Positions 9,878 to 17,620 of a stretch of 64,000 nt of DNA are shown in pieces (position 1 is the first letter of the stretch; each line of letters starts with the position of its first letter). The notes under the pieces are model-generated. The model did not search any database. It saw only the letters and a list, made by a program, of their open reading frames with translations, and was not told the origin of the DNA. Origin of the DNA: Pseudoduganella violaceinigra DSM 15887 (GTDB lineage Bacteria > Pseudomonadota > Gammaproteobacteria > Burkholderiales > Burkholderiaceae_D); contig NZ_KE384356.1 of the NCBI RefSeq assembly GCF_000425385.1, positions 442,380-506,379 on the forward strand, read 5' to 3'. A program made the translations under genes and the position numbers.

Positions 9878-10306
9878 TTATTCTGGAAATTCGCCGTCGA
9901 CGTAAAACCAGCGCAAGCCTCCCTCGCCCGGTTCGCGCAGGAAGCGGCTCAGCTCATGCAGGCGCTGGCCGCGGCCATTGACACGCAGGCGGGCCACAAA
10001 TTCGACGAAATCCTCGTTCGGCTGGGCCTCTGCTTTACGTTGACGTAAACGTAAAGCAGATTTTACCTCAAGTCCCAGCCATTGGAGCTTTTCATCCTGC
10101 TGAATAATTGGCTCGCTGGGGCGGGTGGTTTCATGCCAGGTTGACAAGAGATATGGCTCATTCCGCAGCGCATAGGCGGCATAGCGCGAGCGCATCAGCT
10201 GTTCAGCCGTCGCCGGCAGGGCTTTACCCTCGATGAAGGGGCCGCAGCACGTCTCAAAAGAAGGACCGCCGCAAGGGCAGCCGACAGGGGTCTTGGATTT
10301 GGACAT
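9878..10306 (-). CDS. ychJ: YchJ-like SEC-C motif protein (UPF0225)
   Basis: 142 aa from the ATG at 10306 (MSKSKTPVGCPCGG). The open frame extends farther upstream, but that part overlaps kptA and lacks homology, so the later start is preferred. The N-terminal CPCGGPSFETCCGPFI is a metal-binding SEC-C-like cysteine cluster. RSRYAAYALRNEPYLLSTWH and the C-terminal LHELSRFLRE...WFYVDG are typical of the family. Its function is unknown. The segment SALRLRQRKAEAQP is encoded by a near-perfect palindrome (10029-10060) resembling the LiuR sites in this window. Confidence 0.85.
   Translation of the reverse strand: MSKSKTPVGCPCGGPSFETCCGPFIEGKALPATAEQLMRSRYAAYALRNEPYLLSTWHETTRPSEPIIQQDEKLQWLGLEVKSALRLRQRKAEAQPNEDFVEFVARLRVNGRGQRLHELSRFLREPGEGGLRWFYVDGEFPE
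10029..10060. promoter_or_regulatory. Predicted LiuR operator inside ychJ, upstream of liuB
   Basis: Two perfect 13-nt arms, tctgctttacgtt (10029-10041) and aacgtaaagcaga (10048-10060), are separated by gacgta. The 22-bp core 10034-10055 aligns on the minus strand with the site next to liuA (36746-36767): both contain ACGTTTACGT followed by a pyrimidine and AACGT. It lies about 170 bp upstream of the liuB start, inside the ychJ coding sequence. MerR-family LiuR proteins are known to bind ACGT-rich palindromes at liu promoters. Binding here is inferred from the alignment. Confidence 0.75.
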
Positions 10307-10351
10307 CCCGCCATTATCCGCCATATCGGCGAATGCGATAAAATGTGCCAA

Positions 10352-10882
10352 ATGCATAACAACAGTACCAGCAAGTTCCTCAGCCTGATCTTGCGTCATC
10401 AACCAGAAGAAATCGGGCTGACCCTGGACCGCAATGGCTGGGCCTCCATCGACGAATTGATCGCCCTGTCCAATGCCAGGGGAAGCAGATTAAGCCGCAC
10501 CCTGCTCGAAACCATCGTCGCGGAATGCGAGAAGCAGCGTTTTGCCATCAGCGAGGACGGCACGAAGATCAGGGCCAACCAGGGCCATTCGGTCGCCATC
10601 GAGCTGGAATTGGCGCCGCAGACGCCGCCCGAACAGCTGTATCACGGAACCGCCACGCGCTTCCTCGACTCCATCAGGGAAAATGGACTGCACGCTGCCT
10701 CGCGCCAGCATGTGCATCTTTCACTCGAGCTCGCGACCGCTGAAAAAGTGGGCGGCCGGCATGGCAAGCCGGCCATCCTGACCGTGGAATCGGGGCGGAT
10801 GGCACGCGACGGCCATCTCTTTTACCTGTCGGAAAACGGCGTCTGGCTGACCGACACTGTTCCGGCGCACTACCTCCGCTAG
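10352..10882 (+). CDS. kptA: RNA 2'-phosphotransferase, Tpt1/KptA family
   Basis: 176 aa from the ATG at 10352 (MHNNSTSKFLSLILRHQPEE); an in-frame ATG at 10343 would add three residues. SKFLSLILRHQPEEIGLTLD, GWASIDELI, LYHGT and HVHLS are the conserved KptA segments, including the catalytic Arg-His-Arg-type region. In yeast Tpt1 removes the splice-junction 2'-phosphate of tRNA using NAD+. The bacterial substrate is unsettled because bacteria lack that splicing pathway; ADP-ribosylation of RNA ends or repair of 2'-phosphorylated RNA are possibilities from the family. It is divergent from ychJ and its stop abuts the stop of the next gene. Confidence 0.93.
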   Translation: MHNNSTSKFLSLILRHQPEEIGLTLDRNGWASIDELIALSNARGSRLSRTLLETIVAECEKQRFAISEDGTKIRANQGHSVAIELELAPQTPPEQLYHGTATRFLDSIRENGLHAASRQHVHLSLELATAEKVGGRHGKPAILTVESGRMARDGHLFYLSENGVWLTDTVPAHYLR

Positions 10883-11335
10883 TCAGCACGCCTCCAGGCT
10901 GGCTTCGATATTGGCGATATAGTGGTCCATGAAATAGCCGCCGCGCTCCTGGAGCAGGCGCATGTAGTCGCGCAGCGTCTGCCGCTGTTGCGCATCGAGA
11001 CGGGCGATGACTGCTCGCCCATGCTCCTTGCGCGCCAGCGCGGACAGTGTGCCGTCGACAACCACGTCCAAGGTGTCAGGATCTTCAATGGCGGCAATCA
11101 GGTAGGCTGGCAGGTAATAGGCAAATGCCTCATCGGTAAACACCGACGTCGCGAACTCGAGGCCGCGCAGGGCGCGCGCGCTATGCCCTTCCCAGGATTT
11201 GCCTGCAAAATAGGCAGAGACGCCCTCATCATCATGGGTAGGCCCGGATATATTGTGTGCCGCGGGCGGCGTTGCGTCGGCCCAGGCCAGGCGGATCCGC
11301 GCGATCAGTTCTTCTTGGTTAATAGGCGGAGGCAT
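10883..11335 (-). CDS. DUF6714-like hypothetical protein
   Basis: 150 aa, cytoplasmic, no signal or membrane segment. The central part (RALRGLEFATSVFTDEAFAYYLPAYLIAAIEDPD) resembles the DUF6714 family, small proteins of unknown function; this is recognition by pattern only. Its ATG overlaps the TAA stop of the upstream dadA-type gene by 1 nt (minus strand), so the two are translationally coupled. It ends directly against the convergent kptA. No function is proposed. Confidence 0.7.
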   Translation of the reverse strand: MPPPINQEELIARIRLAWADATPPAAHNISGPTHDDEGVSAYFAGKSWEGHSARALRGLEFATSVFTDEAFAYYLPAYLIAAIEDPDTLDVVVDGTLSALARKEHGRAVIARLDAQQRQTLRDYMRLLQERGGYFMDHYIANIEASLEAC

Positions 11336-12588
11336 TATTTACGATACGCCAGGCAATCGAGGGCGAATGGCGGCTCATTGCCGCGCATCATGGTGGCCAG
11401 CAGGCTTGCGCTGCCGCAGGCAAAGGTGAAGCCCAGCGGGCCGTGCCCGACGTTCAGCCACAGGTTGCGGTAAGGCGTGGGGCCGATGATGGGCGCGCTG
11501 TTTGGCGTGGCCGGACGCAGGCCGGCCCAGGCTTCGGCCTCCTCGTAATCGGCGGCATTCGGCATCGATTCGCGCGCCAGGCGTTTCAGGCTGGCGACGC
11601 GGCGCCGGTCGATGCTGTTGTTTTCCCCCACCAGGTCGACCATGGCGGAGACGCGCAAGTCGTTGCCGATGCGCGCGAACAGGGTTTTGCGCTCGAAGTC
11701 CGTCACGCTGATATTGGGCGCCACATGCTCGCTGCGGATCGGCGCGGTCAGGCTGTAGCCTTTTAGCGGGTAGATCGGCAGGTCGAGATTGGCGGTGGCC
11801 GCCAGGTCGCGGCTCTTGATGCCGGCCGCCAGCACGTAATGGTCGGCCGAGACCCAGCCGGCGTCGGTCTCGATCGCCGTCACCTTGCCTTTTTCGACAA
11901 AGATGGTGCGCGCCGCCGTGTGCATGCAGCGCTCGAAGCGCGGGTGGGCATAGATGCGCTTTTCCAGCGCCAGGCAGAAAGCGTAGCAGTCGGCCACCGC
12001 CTCGCCGGGGTTAAAAATGCCGCCCGCCAGCTTCGGCGCCAGGTCGATCAGGGCCGGTTCAATGCGGGCCGCATCCCTGCCCCACAGGACGGCGCGGTTC
12101 CTGTCGGTATCGTGCTTGTCGAGGACGGCCTTGAACGCTTCCTCGCTGCGGTACACCACCAGTTTGCCGGCGTTGCGCCAGCCAAATTCGGACAGCGGCA
12201 GGTTGATTTCCAGCTGCGCCAGCGACTGGCGGCTGAGCTCGCCGAGCTCCAGCAGCTTGGCCGTGGTGCGGGCATTGGCTTCGGCATTGCAGTTGCGCAG
12301 GAATTGCGCCATCCAGCGCCACTGGCGGTAGTCGGCTTCCGGACGAAAGCGCAGCGGGCCATCCTTTTCGAACAGCCATTCCAGGGCCTTCTTCGGTACC
12401 CCGACATCGGCCAAGGGGGAAACGTAGCGATAGCTCAGCTGGCCACCGTTGCGGTAACTGGCCGCGCTGGCAACAGTAGGGGCGCGTTCGAGCAGCGTCA
12501 CCCGGAAGCCTGCTTCGAGCAGCCACCATGCCGACGCCAGGCCGACTACGCCGCCGCCAATCACCACCACTTGCCGTCTATTCGACAT
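11335..12588 (-). CDS. dadA: D-amino-acid dehydrogenase-like FAD oxidoreductase
   Basis: 417 aa from ATG 12588, chosen over an earlier in-frame codon because GGAG lies 6 nt upstream. The Rossmann FAD motif VVVIGGGVVGLASAWWLLEAG is at the N-terminus, and the C-terminal NLWLNVGHGPLGFTFACGS is typical of DadA. The family deaminates D-amino acids, chiefly D-alanine, at the inner face of the membrane, passing electrons to quinones. It is divergent from the gntR-murQ peptidoglycan island, whose dipeptidase and carboxypeptidase would release D-alanine, so D-Ala disposal is a plausible role. No alanine racemase gene accompanies it. Confidence 0.8.
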   Translation of the reverse strand: MSNRRQVVVIGGGVVGLASAWWLLEAGFRVTLLERAPTVASAASYRNGGQLSYRYVSPLADVGVPKKALEWLFEKDGPLRFRPEADYRQWRWMAQFLRNCNAEANARTTAKLLELGELSRQSLAQLEINLPLSEFGWRNAGKLVVYRSEEAFKAVLDKHDTDRNRAVLWGRDAARIEPALIDLAPKLAGGIFNPGEAVADCYAFCLALEKRIYAHPRFERCMHTAARTIFVEKGKVTAIETDAGWVSADHYVLAAGIKSRDLAATANLDLPIYPLKGYSLTAPIRSEHVAPNISVTDFERKTLFARIGNDLRVSAMVDLVGENNSIDRRRVASLKRLARESMPNAADYEEAEAWAGLRPATPNSAPIIGPTPYRNLWLNVGHGPLGFTFACGSASLLATMMRGNEPPFALDCLAYRK

Positions 12589-12874
12589 TCCATCTCCGCG
12601 TTCCACCACGACCTGAGCTTAAAGCACATGTTGCTCGCTGGCAAACCAATCGTATTGTAGCGGTCATGTGCCCTGATGATGAAGTCGAGGCGACTGCCGT
12701 TGCCCGGTCCGCTCTTCAAGTCTAGGGCGAACGTGGGAATCAGGCCACAAGCTTTGCTGCGTTCCGCAGGCGTGCCAGCCGCCTGTAAACCCCGCCATTG
12801 ATGCCAAAAGCGAAATGAAAAGAGCAGCGGGATTTGGCTTTCGCTATTACACTAGCGCTTATAGGAGAAATGTA

Positions 12875-13615
12875 ATGAGCCTCGCCGGCGCTGAATTCAA
12901 ACCAGACCAACAAGATAATTCGCCGCTGTACATGCAGATTGCCCGCAAGTTGAGCGACGATGTCCGAAATGGACGCTACCAGGTCGACCAGGCGCTGCCC
13001 TCCGAACGCACGCTGTCCGAATTACTGAATGTCTCGCGCGTCACGGCGCGCAAGGCCATCGACCAATTGGTTGACCAGGGGCTGGTAGTGCGCCGCCGCG
13101 GATCCGGCAATTACATCGCCCCCCGCATCGAACAACCGCTGTCGAACCTCACCAGCTTTTCCGAACAACTGTCGCAGCGCGGCTACAAACCCGGCTCGCG
13201 CTGGCTCAAGCGCGGCATCGTCGCCGCCACGGCCGATGAGCAGCTGAGCCTGGGCCTCTCGCCCAACACCCGCGTGGCGCGCCTGGAACGCCTGCGCCTG
13301 GCGGACGATGTGGTGATGGCTTACGAGGTGTCGGTACTGCCGCAAACCATTGTGGCCAATCCGGAACTGATCGGCGATTCGCTGTACCAATACCTGGAAT
13401 CGGTCGGCAAGGGACCGTCGCGCGCGCTGCAGCACATCCGCGCCATGAACGCGTCGGCCGAACTGGCGCGCCAGCTGGAAGTGCCGGAAGGCCAGGCCGT
13501 CCTCTTCATCACCCGCATCGCCTACCTGGAGTCGGGCCAGGCGATCGAGCTCACGCATTCCTACTGCCGCAGCGATCACTACGATTTCGTGGCCGAGATG
13601 CGCCGCGCCGCATAG
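12875..13615 (+). CDS. GntR/HutC-family regulator with UTRA domain
   Basis: 246 aa from the ATG at 12875, preceded by AGGAG at 12863-12867; an in-frame upstream codon at 12815 lacks a ribosome site and is rejected. N-terminal winged helix (about residues 20-85: SERTLSELLNVSRVTARKAI, then VVRRRGSGNYI) is followed by a UTRA ligand domain with the typical ending LTHSYCRSDHYDF. UTRA regulators of this type often sense phosphorylated amino sugars (for example NagR/YvoA binding GlcN-6-P). As the first gene of the island before murQ, it is the likely local regulator, perhaps responding to MurNAc-6-P or GlcNAc-6-P; that is inference. Confidence 0.88.
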   Translation: MSLAGAEFKPDQQDNSPLYMQIARKLSDDVRNGRYQVDQALPSERTLSELLNVSRVTARKAIDQLVDQGLVVRRRGSGNYIAPRIEQPLSNLTSFSEQLSQRGYKPGSRWLKRGIVAATADEQLSLGLSPNTRVARLERLRLADDVVMAYEVSVLPQTIVANPELIGDSLYQYLESVGKGPSRALQHIRAMNASAELARQLEVPEGQAVLFITRIAYLESGQAIELTHSYCRSDHYDFVAEMRRAA

Positions 13616-13620
13616 CACAG

Positions 13621-13638
13621 CGGCCCGCTCCTGGGCCG
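13621..13638. terminator. Short GC hairpin between gntR and murQ
   Basis: Perfect 6-bp stem cggccc / gggccg with loop gctcct, 6 nt after the gntR stop. There is no T-tract, so it may be a weak attenuator or simply an mRNA hairpin. The region after it, up to the murQ start at 13668, contains a tacact box that could serve a separate murQ promoter. Confidence 0.35.
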
Positions 13639-13667
13639 GTCCGGCGATTTGGCATTACACTGCTTGC

Positions 13668-14549
13668 ATGCTGAAGACCGAAACGCCCAGTTCCCAGCAT
13701 CGCGAGCTGGACCAATATCCCACAGAGCAGCTGGTCGCTGCTTTTGCCGATGACCAGCTGGGCGCGGTACACGCCGTGCGCGCCGCCGTGCCCGCCATTT
13801 CGCGGGCGATCGATGCCGCCGTGCCCCGCATCGAAGCCGGCGGGCGCCTGCTGTATGCCGGCGCCGGCACCTCCGGGCGGCTTGGCGTACTCGACAGCGT
13901 TGAACTCTACCCCACCTTCTCCTGGCCGCCCGAACGCGCCGTCGCCATCATCGCCGGCGGGGCGCAAGCCATGTTCCACGCGGTGGAAGGCGCGGAAGAC
14001 GACCGCGCCAGCGGCGCGCGCGATCTGCTGGCACTGGCGCCCGGCGCCAACGACGTGCTGCTGGCGCTGGCCGCCTCCGGCACCACGCCCTATGTGCTGG
14101 GTGCACTGGAAGCCGCGCGCGGCGCCGGGGCGCTGACCATCGGTATCGCCAACAATCCAGACGCGCCGGTGGCGCGCGAGGCGGAATGCGGCATCGTCCT
14201 CGACACCGGCAATGAAATCATTTCCGGCAGCACGCGCTTGAAGGCGGGCACCTCGCAGAAGATCGTGCTGAACACGATTTCCAGCGCAATCATGGTGCGC
14301 TTGAACAAGGTTTATGGAAACTTGATGGTAGACTTGAAGCCGACCAATGCGAAGCTGTTTGCGCGCACGGTGCGGCTCACCATGCACGCCACCGGCGCCG
14401 ACGAAGCGGCAGCCCGCATAGCGCTGGAACAGTGCGGCTTCCATGTCAAAGTGGCGGTGGTCGCCCTGTTGAAGAAAACCACGGTGCAGCAAGCGGGAGA
14501 CTTGCTGGACCAGGCCAGGGGCAGCGTGCGCGGCGCACTCGCCATTTGA
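13668..14549 (+). CDS. murQ: N-acetylmuramic acid 6-phosphate etherase
   Basis: 293 aa, close to E. coli MurQ (298 aa). SIS-fold segments are plain: GAGTSGRLGVLDSVELYPTF, then AGGAQAMFHAVEGAEDD (with the catalytic glutamate region), ASGTTPYVLGAL, and STRLKAGTSQKIVLN followed by NKVYGNLMVDL. The enzyme removes the D-lactyl ether of MurNAc-6-P, giving GlcNAc-6-P and D-lactate in the cytoplasm. In E. coli the substrate comes from the PTS transporter MurP or from AnmK. Here neither is nearby; a BadF/NagK-type kinase lies four genes downstream. Confidence 0.95.
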   Translation: MLKTETPSSQHRELDQYPTEQLVAAFADDQLGAVHAVRAAVPAISRAIDAAVPRIEAGGRLLYAGAGTSGRLGVLDSVELYPTFSWPPERAVAIIAGGAQAMFHAVEGAEDDRASGARDLLALAPGANDVLLALAASGTTPYVLGALEAARGAGALTIGIANNPDAPVAREAECGIVLDTGNEIISGSTRLKAGTSQKIVLNTISSAIMVRLNKVYGNLMVDLKPTNAKLFARTVRLTMHATGADEAAARIALEQCGFHVKVAVVALLKKTTVQQAGDLLDQARGSVRGALAI

Positions 14550-14583
14550 CCCGCACTGCGTCCGGCCGACCAGAAAGGACGTA

Positions 14584-15849
14584 ATGGATCGAGCGCAGCA
14601 ACGCAGCCCGTGGGGCTGGGTCCCGACACTCTATTTCAACCAAGGCATTCCCTACTTTGCGGTCACGGCGCTGTCCACCGCGATGTACAAGGATTTGGGC
14701 ATTTCCAATGCGGACATGGCGTTTTACACCGCCTGGCTGTACATACCGTGGGTGATCAAGCCCTTATGGTCGCCCCTGATCGACATGTTCGGCACCAAGC
14801 GCTCCTGGGTCGCCATCCTGCAGATGCTGCTCGGCGTGTCGCTGGCCGCCGTCGCATTCACGCTGCCGCTATCGAATTTCTTCCAGCTTAGCCTGGGCGT
14901 CATGTGGCTGATGGCGTTCAGCTCCGCCACCCACGATATCGCGGCCGACGGCTTCTACATGCTTGGCCTGCGGCAGAAGCAGCAGGCGGAATTCGTCGGC
15001 GTACGCGGAACCTTCTATCGCGCCGCCAATGTGGCATGCAACGGCGGGATGCTGTTCCTGGCCGGGGAGGTCATCAAGTATTACGGCAATCCGCGACTGG
15101 CGTGGGGGATCGCCTTCGGCGCGGCCGGCGCCGTCTTCCTGGCGCTGGCGGTCTACCACTTCTTCGCGCTGCCCAAACCGGCGCAGGACAAGCCCGTGGC
15201 CCATACTTCGGCGCCGATGCGTGAATTCTTCGCGACGTTCGCCGCCTTCTTCCGCAAGGAAGGCATTGTGGTGAGCGTGCTGTTCCTTCTGCTGTTCCGC
15301 CTCGGCGAGTCGCAACTGCTGAAAATGGTGGTGCCGTTCCTGAAAGATCCGCTGGAAAAAGGCGGCCTTGGCTTGAGCACCGCGGACGTCGGCATCGCCT
15401 ATGGCACGGTCGGCATCATCGGCCTGATTCTCGGCGGGCTGGCGGGCGGCTGGCTGATTTCCCGTTTCGGCCTGAAGCGCTGCCTGTGGCCTTTTGCGAT
15501 CGCAATCCATATTCCGGACCTGATTTTCGTCTACCTGTCCCAGTTCCAGCCGCAGGACTTCATCTGGATTTCCAGCTGCCTGGCGGTGGAGCAGTTTGGC
15601 TACGGCCTGGGCTTCACCTCCTTCATGATGTATATGATCATGGTCAGCCAGGGCGAACACAAGACCGCCCATTACTCGATCTGCACTGGCTTCATGGCGT
15701 TGGGCATGATGCTGCCGCAGATGGTCAGCGGCAAGATGCAGGAGATTCTCGGCTACCAGCATTTCTTCATTTATGCCTGCACCGCAACCGTGCCGGCCTT
15801 CATCATGACGGCGCTGCTCAAGATAGACGCGGAGTTCGGGCGCGAATAG
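14584..15849 (+). CDS. ampG: AmpG-like MFS permease (muropeptide/amino-sugar importer)
   Basis: 421 aa with about 12 hydrophobic membrane segments. The N-terminal GWVPTLYFNQGIPYFAVTALS, WLYIPWVIKPLWSPLIDMFG and SSATHDIAADGFYM segments match the AmpG-type branch of the major facilitator superfamily. E. coli AmpG (491 aa) imports GlcNAc-anhydroMurNAc and its peptides; this protein lacks the extra C-terminal helices. GAAAGGAC precedes the ATG. Position between murQ and a periplasmic glycosidase supports a role in importing cell-wall fragments; the exact cargo cannot be read from the sequence. Confidence 0.82.
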   Translation: MDRAQQRSPWGWVPTLYFNQGIPYFAVTALSTAMYKDLGISNADMAFYTAWLYIPWVIKPLWSPLIDMFGTKRSWVAILQMLLGVSLAAVAFTLPLSNFFQLSLGVMWLMAFSSATHDIAADGFYMLGLRQKQQAEFVGVRGTFYRAANVACNGGMLFLAGEVIKYYGNPRLAWGIAFGAAGAVFLALAVYHFFALPKPAQDKPVAHTSAPMREFFATFAAFFRKEGIVVSVLFLLLFRLGESQLLKMVVPFLKDPLEKGGLGLSTADVGIAYGTVGIIGLILGGLAGGWLISRFGLKRCLWPFAIAIHIPDLIFVYLSQFQPQDFIWISSCLAVEQFGYGLGFTSFMMYMIMVSQGEHKTAHYSICTGFMALGMMLPQMVSGKMQEILGYQHFFIYACTATVPAFIMTALLKIDAEFGRE

Positions 15850-15885
15850 GTAGAATACGGCTCCTGCCGATGTGAGGATTTGGTT

Positions 15886-17550
15886 TTGTCTTTTAATGCG
15901 AAAAGGCGGCTGTCGATAGCCGCAGCCGCGGCCGGCGTGGCCGCATTGATGGGAGCTTGCTCCTCGACGCCGATTGGTCCGGCCGCCAGCGAAGGCGCTG
16001 CCTCGCCCGCCGGCGGTACGGGCGGAAACGCCCCCGCCCCGGCGCCGGTCGCCGCCGCCAGCCCCGTGCAGCCGGCGATCACTGGCGAACAGCCGCCCGC
16101 CGCGCCGCGCGAATTCCGCGCCGCCTGGGTGTCGACTGTCGCCAACATCGACTGGCCAAGCCGCAGCAACCTGCCGCCGGCGCGCCAGCAGGCGGAAGCC
16201 ATCGCCATCCTGGATCGCGCCAAGTCCCTGCAACTGAACGCCATTGTGCTGCAGGTACGCCCCAGCGCCGACGCCATTTACCCGTCCAAACTGGAGCCCT
16301 GGTCCGAATTCCTGACCGGCCAGCAAGGCAAGGCGCCGGAGCCGGCCTGGGACCCGTTGGCCTTCTGGATCAGCCAGGCCCACTTGCGCGGCCTGGAACT
16401 GCATGCCTGGTTCAACCCTTACCGCGCGCGCCACTCCGCCGCCCGCACGCCGAACGCGCGTGAGCATATTGCCAACACCAAGCCGCAGGTCGTGCGCCAG
16501 TACGGCAAGTTCCTGTGGATGGACCCGGGCGAGGAAGCCGCGGCCCAACAGACCCTGGACGTCATCCTGGATGTGGTGCGCCGCTACGATATCGACGGCG
16601 TCCACATCGACGATTACTTCTACCCCTACCCGATCGAGGCGCCCGGCGCCAACGGCGGCGAGGCGGCGCTGGACGCGCCATCGAACGGCAGCAAGCCGGA
16701 ACTGGACTTCCCCGACAACCCGCCATTCCTGCGCTACCTGCAGGGCGGCGGCACCCTGGACCGCGCCAACTGGCGCCGCCAGAACGTCAACCAGCTGATC
16801 GAGGCCATCTACAGCGGCATCCGCAAGGAAAAAGCCTGGGTGCGCTTCGGCATCAGTCCCTTCGGCATCGGACGCCCGGACCGCCGCCCGCCCGGCATCC
16901 AGGGTTTCAGCCAATACGACAAGCTGTACGCGGACGCCGAACTGTGGCTGCAGAACGGCTGGCTGGACTATCTGGCGCCGCAGCTGTACTGGCCGATCGC
17001 GCAGCCGCCGCAGGCTTTCCCTGTGCTGCTCGACTACTGGCTGGGGCAGAACAAGCGCGGCCGCCATATCTGGCCGGGCCTGTACACCAGCCGCATCGAC
17101 GACAGCGCCAAATCGTTTGCGCCGGAGGAAATCGTGCAACAGGTCGACCTGATGCGCAGCCGCGGCAACGTGAACGGCCATATCCATTTCAGCATCGCCG
17201 CCCTGATGCAGAACCGCAAGGGCGTCGCCGACCAGCTGAAATCCACCCGCTACCTGGGCCCGGCCCTGATACCGGCTTCGCCATGGCTGGGCAGCGAGGC
17301 GCCGCCGGCACCGAGCGTCTCGGTCAAGCGCCACGCCAGCGGCCTGGCGCTCATGCTCGGCAATGCCACCCGCGCCACCCATCTTGCCATCTGGGCACGC
17401 TATGGCGAGGAGTGGCGTTTCAACGTGGTGCCAGCCAACCGCAGCGAAGTGGTACTGACCGACGACAACGGCGTGCCGGCCCGCAGCGTGGTGGTTTCCG
17501 CCGTCGACCGCCTTGGCAACGAAAGCCCGAGGGTTTCCGCCGCTCTGTAG
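15886..17550 (+). CDS. Glycosyl hydrolase-like 10 lipoprotein (DigH/YddW type)
   Basis: 554 aa from a TTG at 15886; another TTG at 15880 is in frame but too close to the gagg ribosome site (15874-15877). There is no ATG in a suitable place. A lipoprotein signal ends at ALMGACSS, followed by an Ala/Pro/Gly-rich linker (to about residue 70). The GHL10 domain follows (EFRAAWVSTVANIDWPS, ELHAWFNPYRARHSA, IDGVHIDDYFYPYP). E. coli DigH (YddW), the best-known member, is an outer-membrane lipoprotein that cuts glycan strands stripped of stem peptides. The C-terminal ~90 residues form a probable beta-sandwich. Its neighbours make the same role here likely. Confidence 0.85.
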   Translation: MSFNAKRRLSIAAAAAGVAALMGACSSTPIGPAASEGAASPAGGTGGNAPAPAPVAAASPVQPAITGEQPPAAPREFRAAWVSTVANIDWPSRSNLPPARQQAEAIAILDRAKSLQLNAIVLQVRPSADAIYPSKLEPWSEFLTGQQGKAPEPAWDPLAFWISQAHLRGLELHAWFNPYRARHSAARTPNAREHIANTKPQVVRQYGKFLWMDPGEEAAAQQTLDVILDVVRRYDIDGVHIDDYFYPYPIEAPGANGGEAALDAPSNGSKPELDFPDNPPFLRYLQGGGTLDRANWRRQNVNQLIEAIYSGIRKEKAWVRFGISPFGIGRPDRRPPGIQGFSQYDKLYADAELWLQNGWLDYLAPQLYWPIAQPPQAFPVLLDYWLGQNKRGRHIWPGLYTSRIDDSAKSFAPEEIVQQVDLMRSRGNVNGHIHFSIAALMQNRKGVADQLKSTRYLGPALIPASPWLGSEAPPAPSVSVKRHASGLALMLGNATRATHLAIWARYGEEWRFNVVPANRSEVVLTDDNGVPARSVVVSAVDRLGNESPRVSAAL

Positions 17551-17620
17551 CGGCCGAAAATGCGTGCTGCTCAGCCTTTCGTGTTAAGTTGCAGTGGTAT
17601 TACCGTACACTCGACAGATC

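Noticed and set aside
6098-10048. Very long plus-strand open frame (over 1,300 codons) opposite bioA, liuC and liuB; similar long frames lie opposite liuD, the SNF2 helicase (43117-46305) and gltBD (54286-57867).
   Set aside because: They are antisense to genes with clear motifs. GC-rich codon use keeps the opposite strand open; the translations are His/Arg/Ala/Gln-rich with no domain.
13651-13668. Sigma-54-like promoter (tggcat...ttgc) before murQ.
   Set aside because: The GG and GC pairs are 9 bp apart instead of 10 and the match runs into the start codon.
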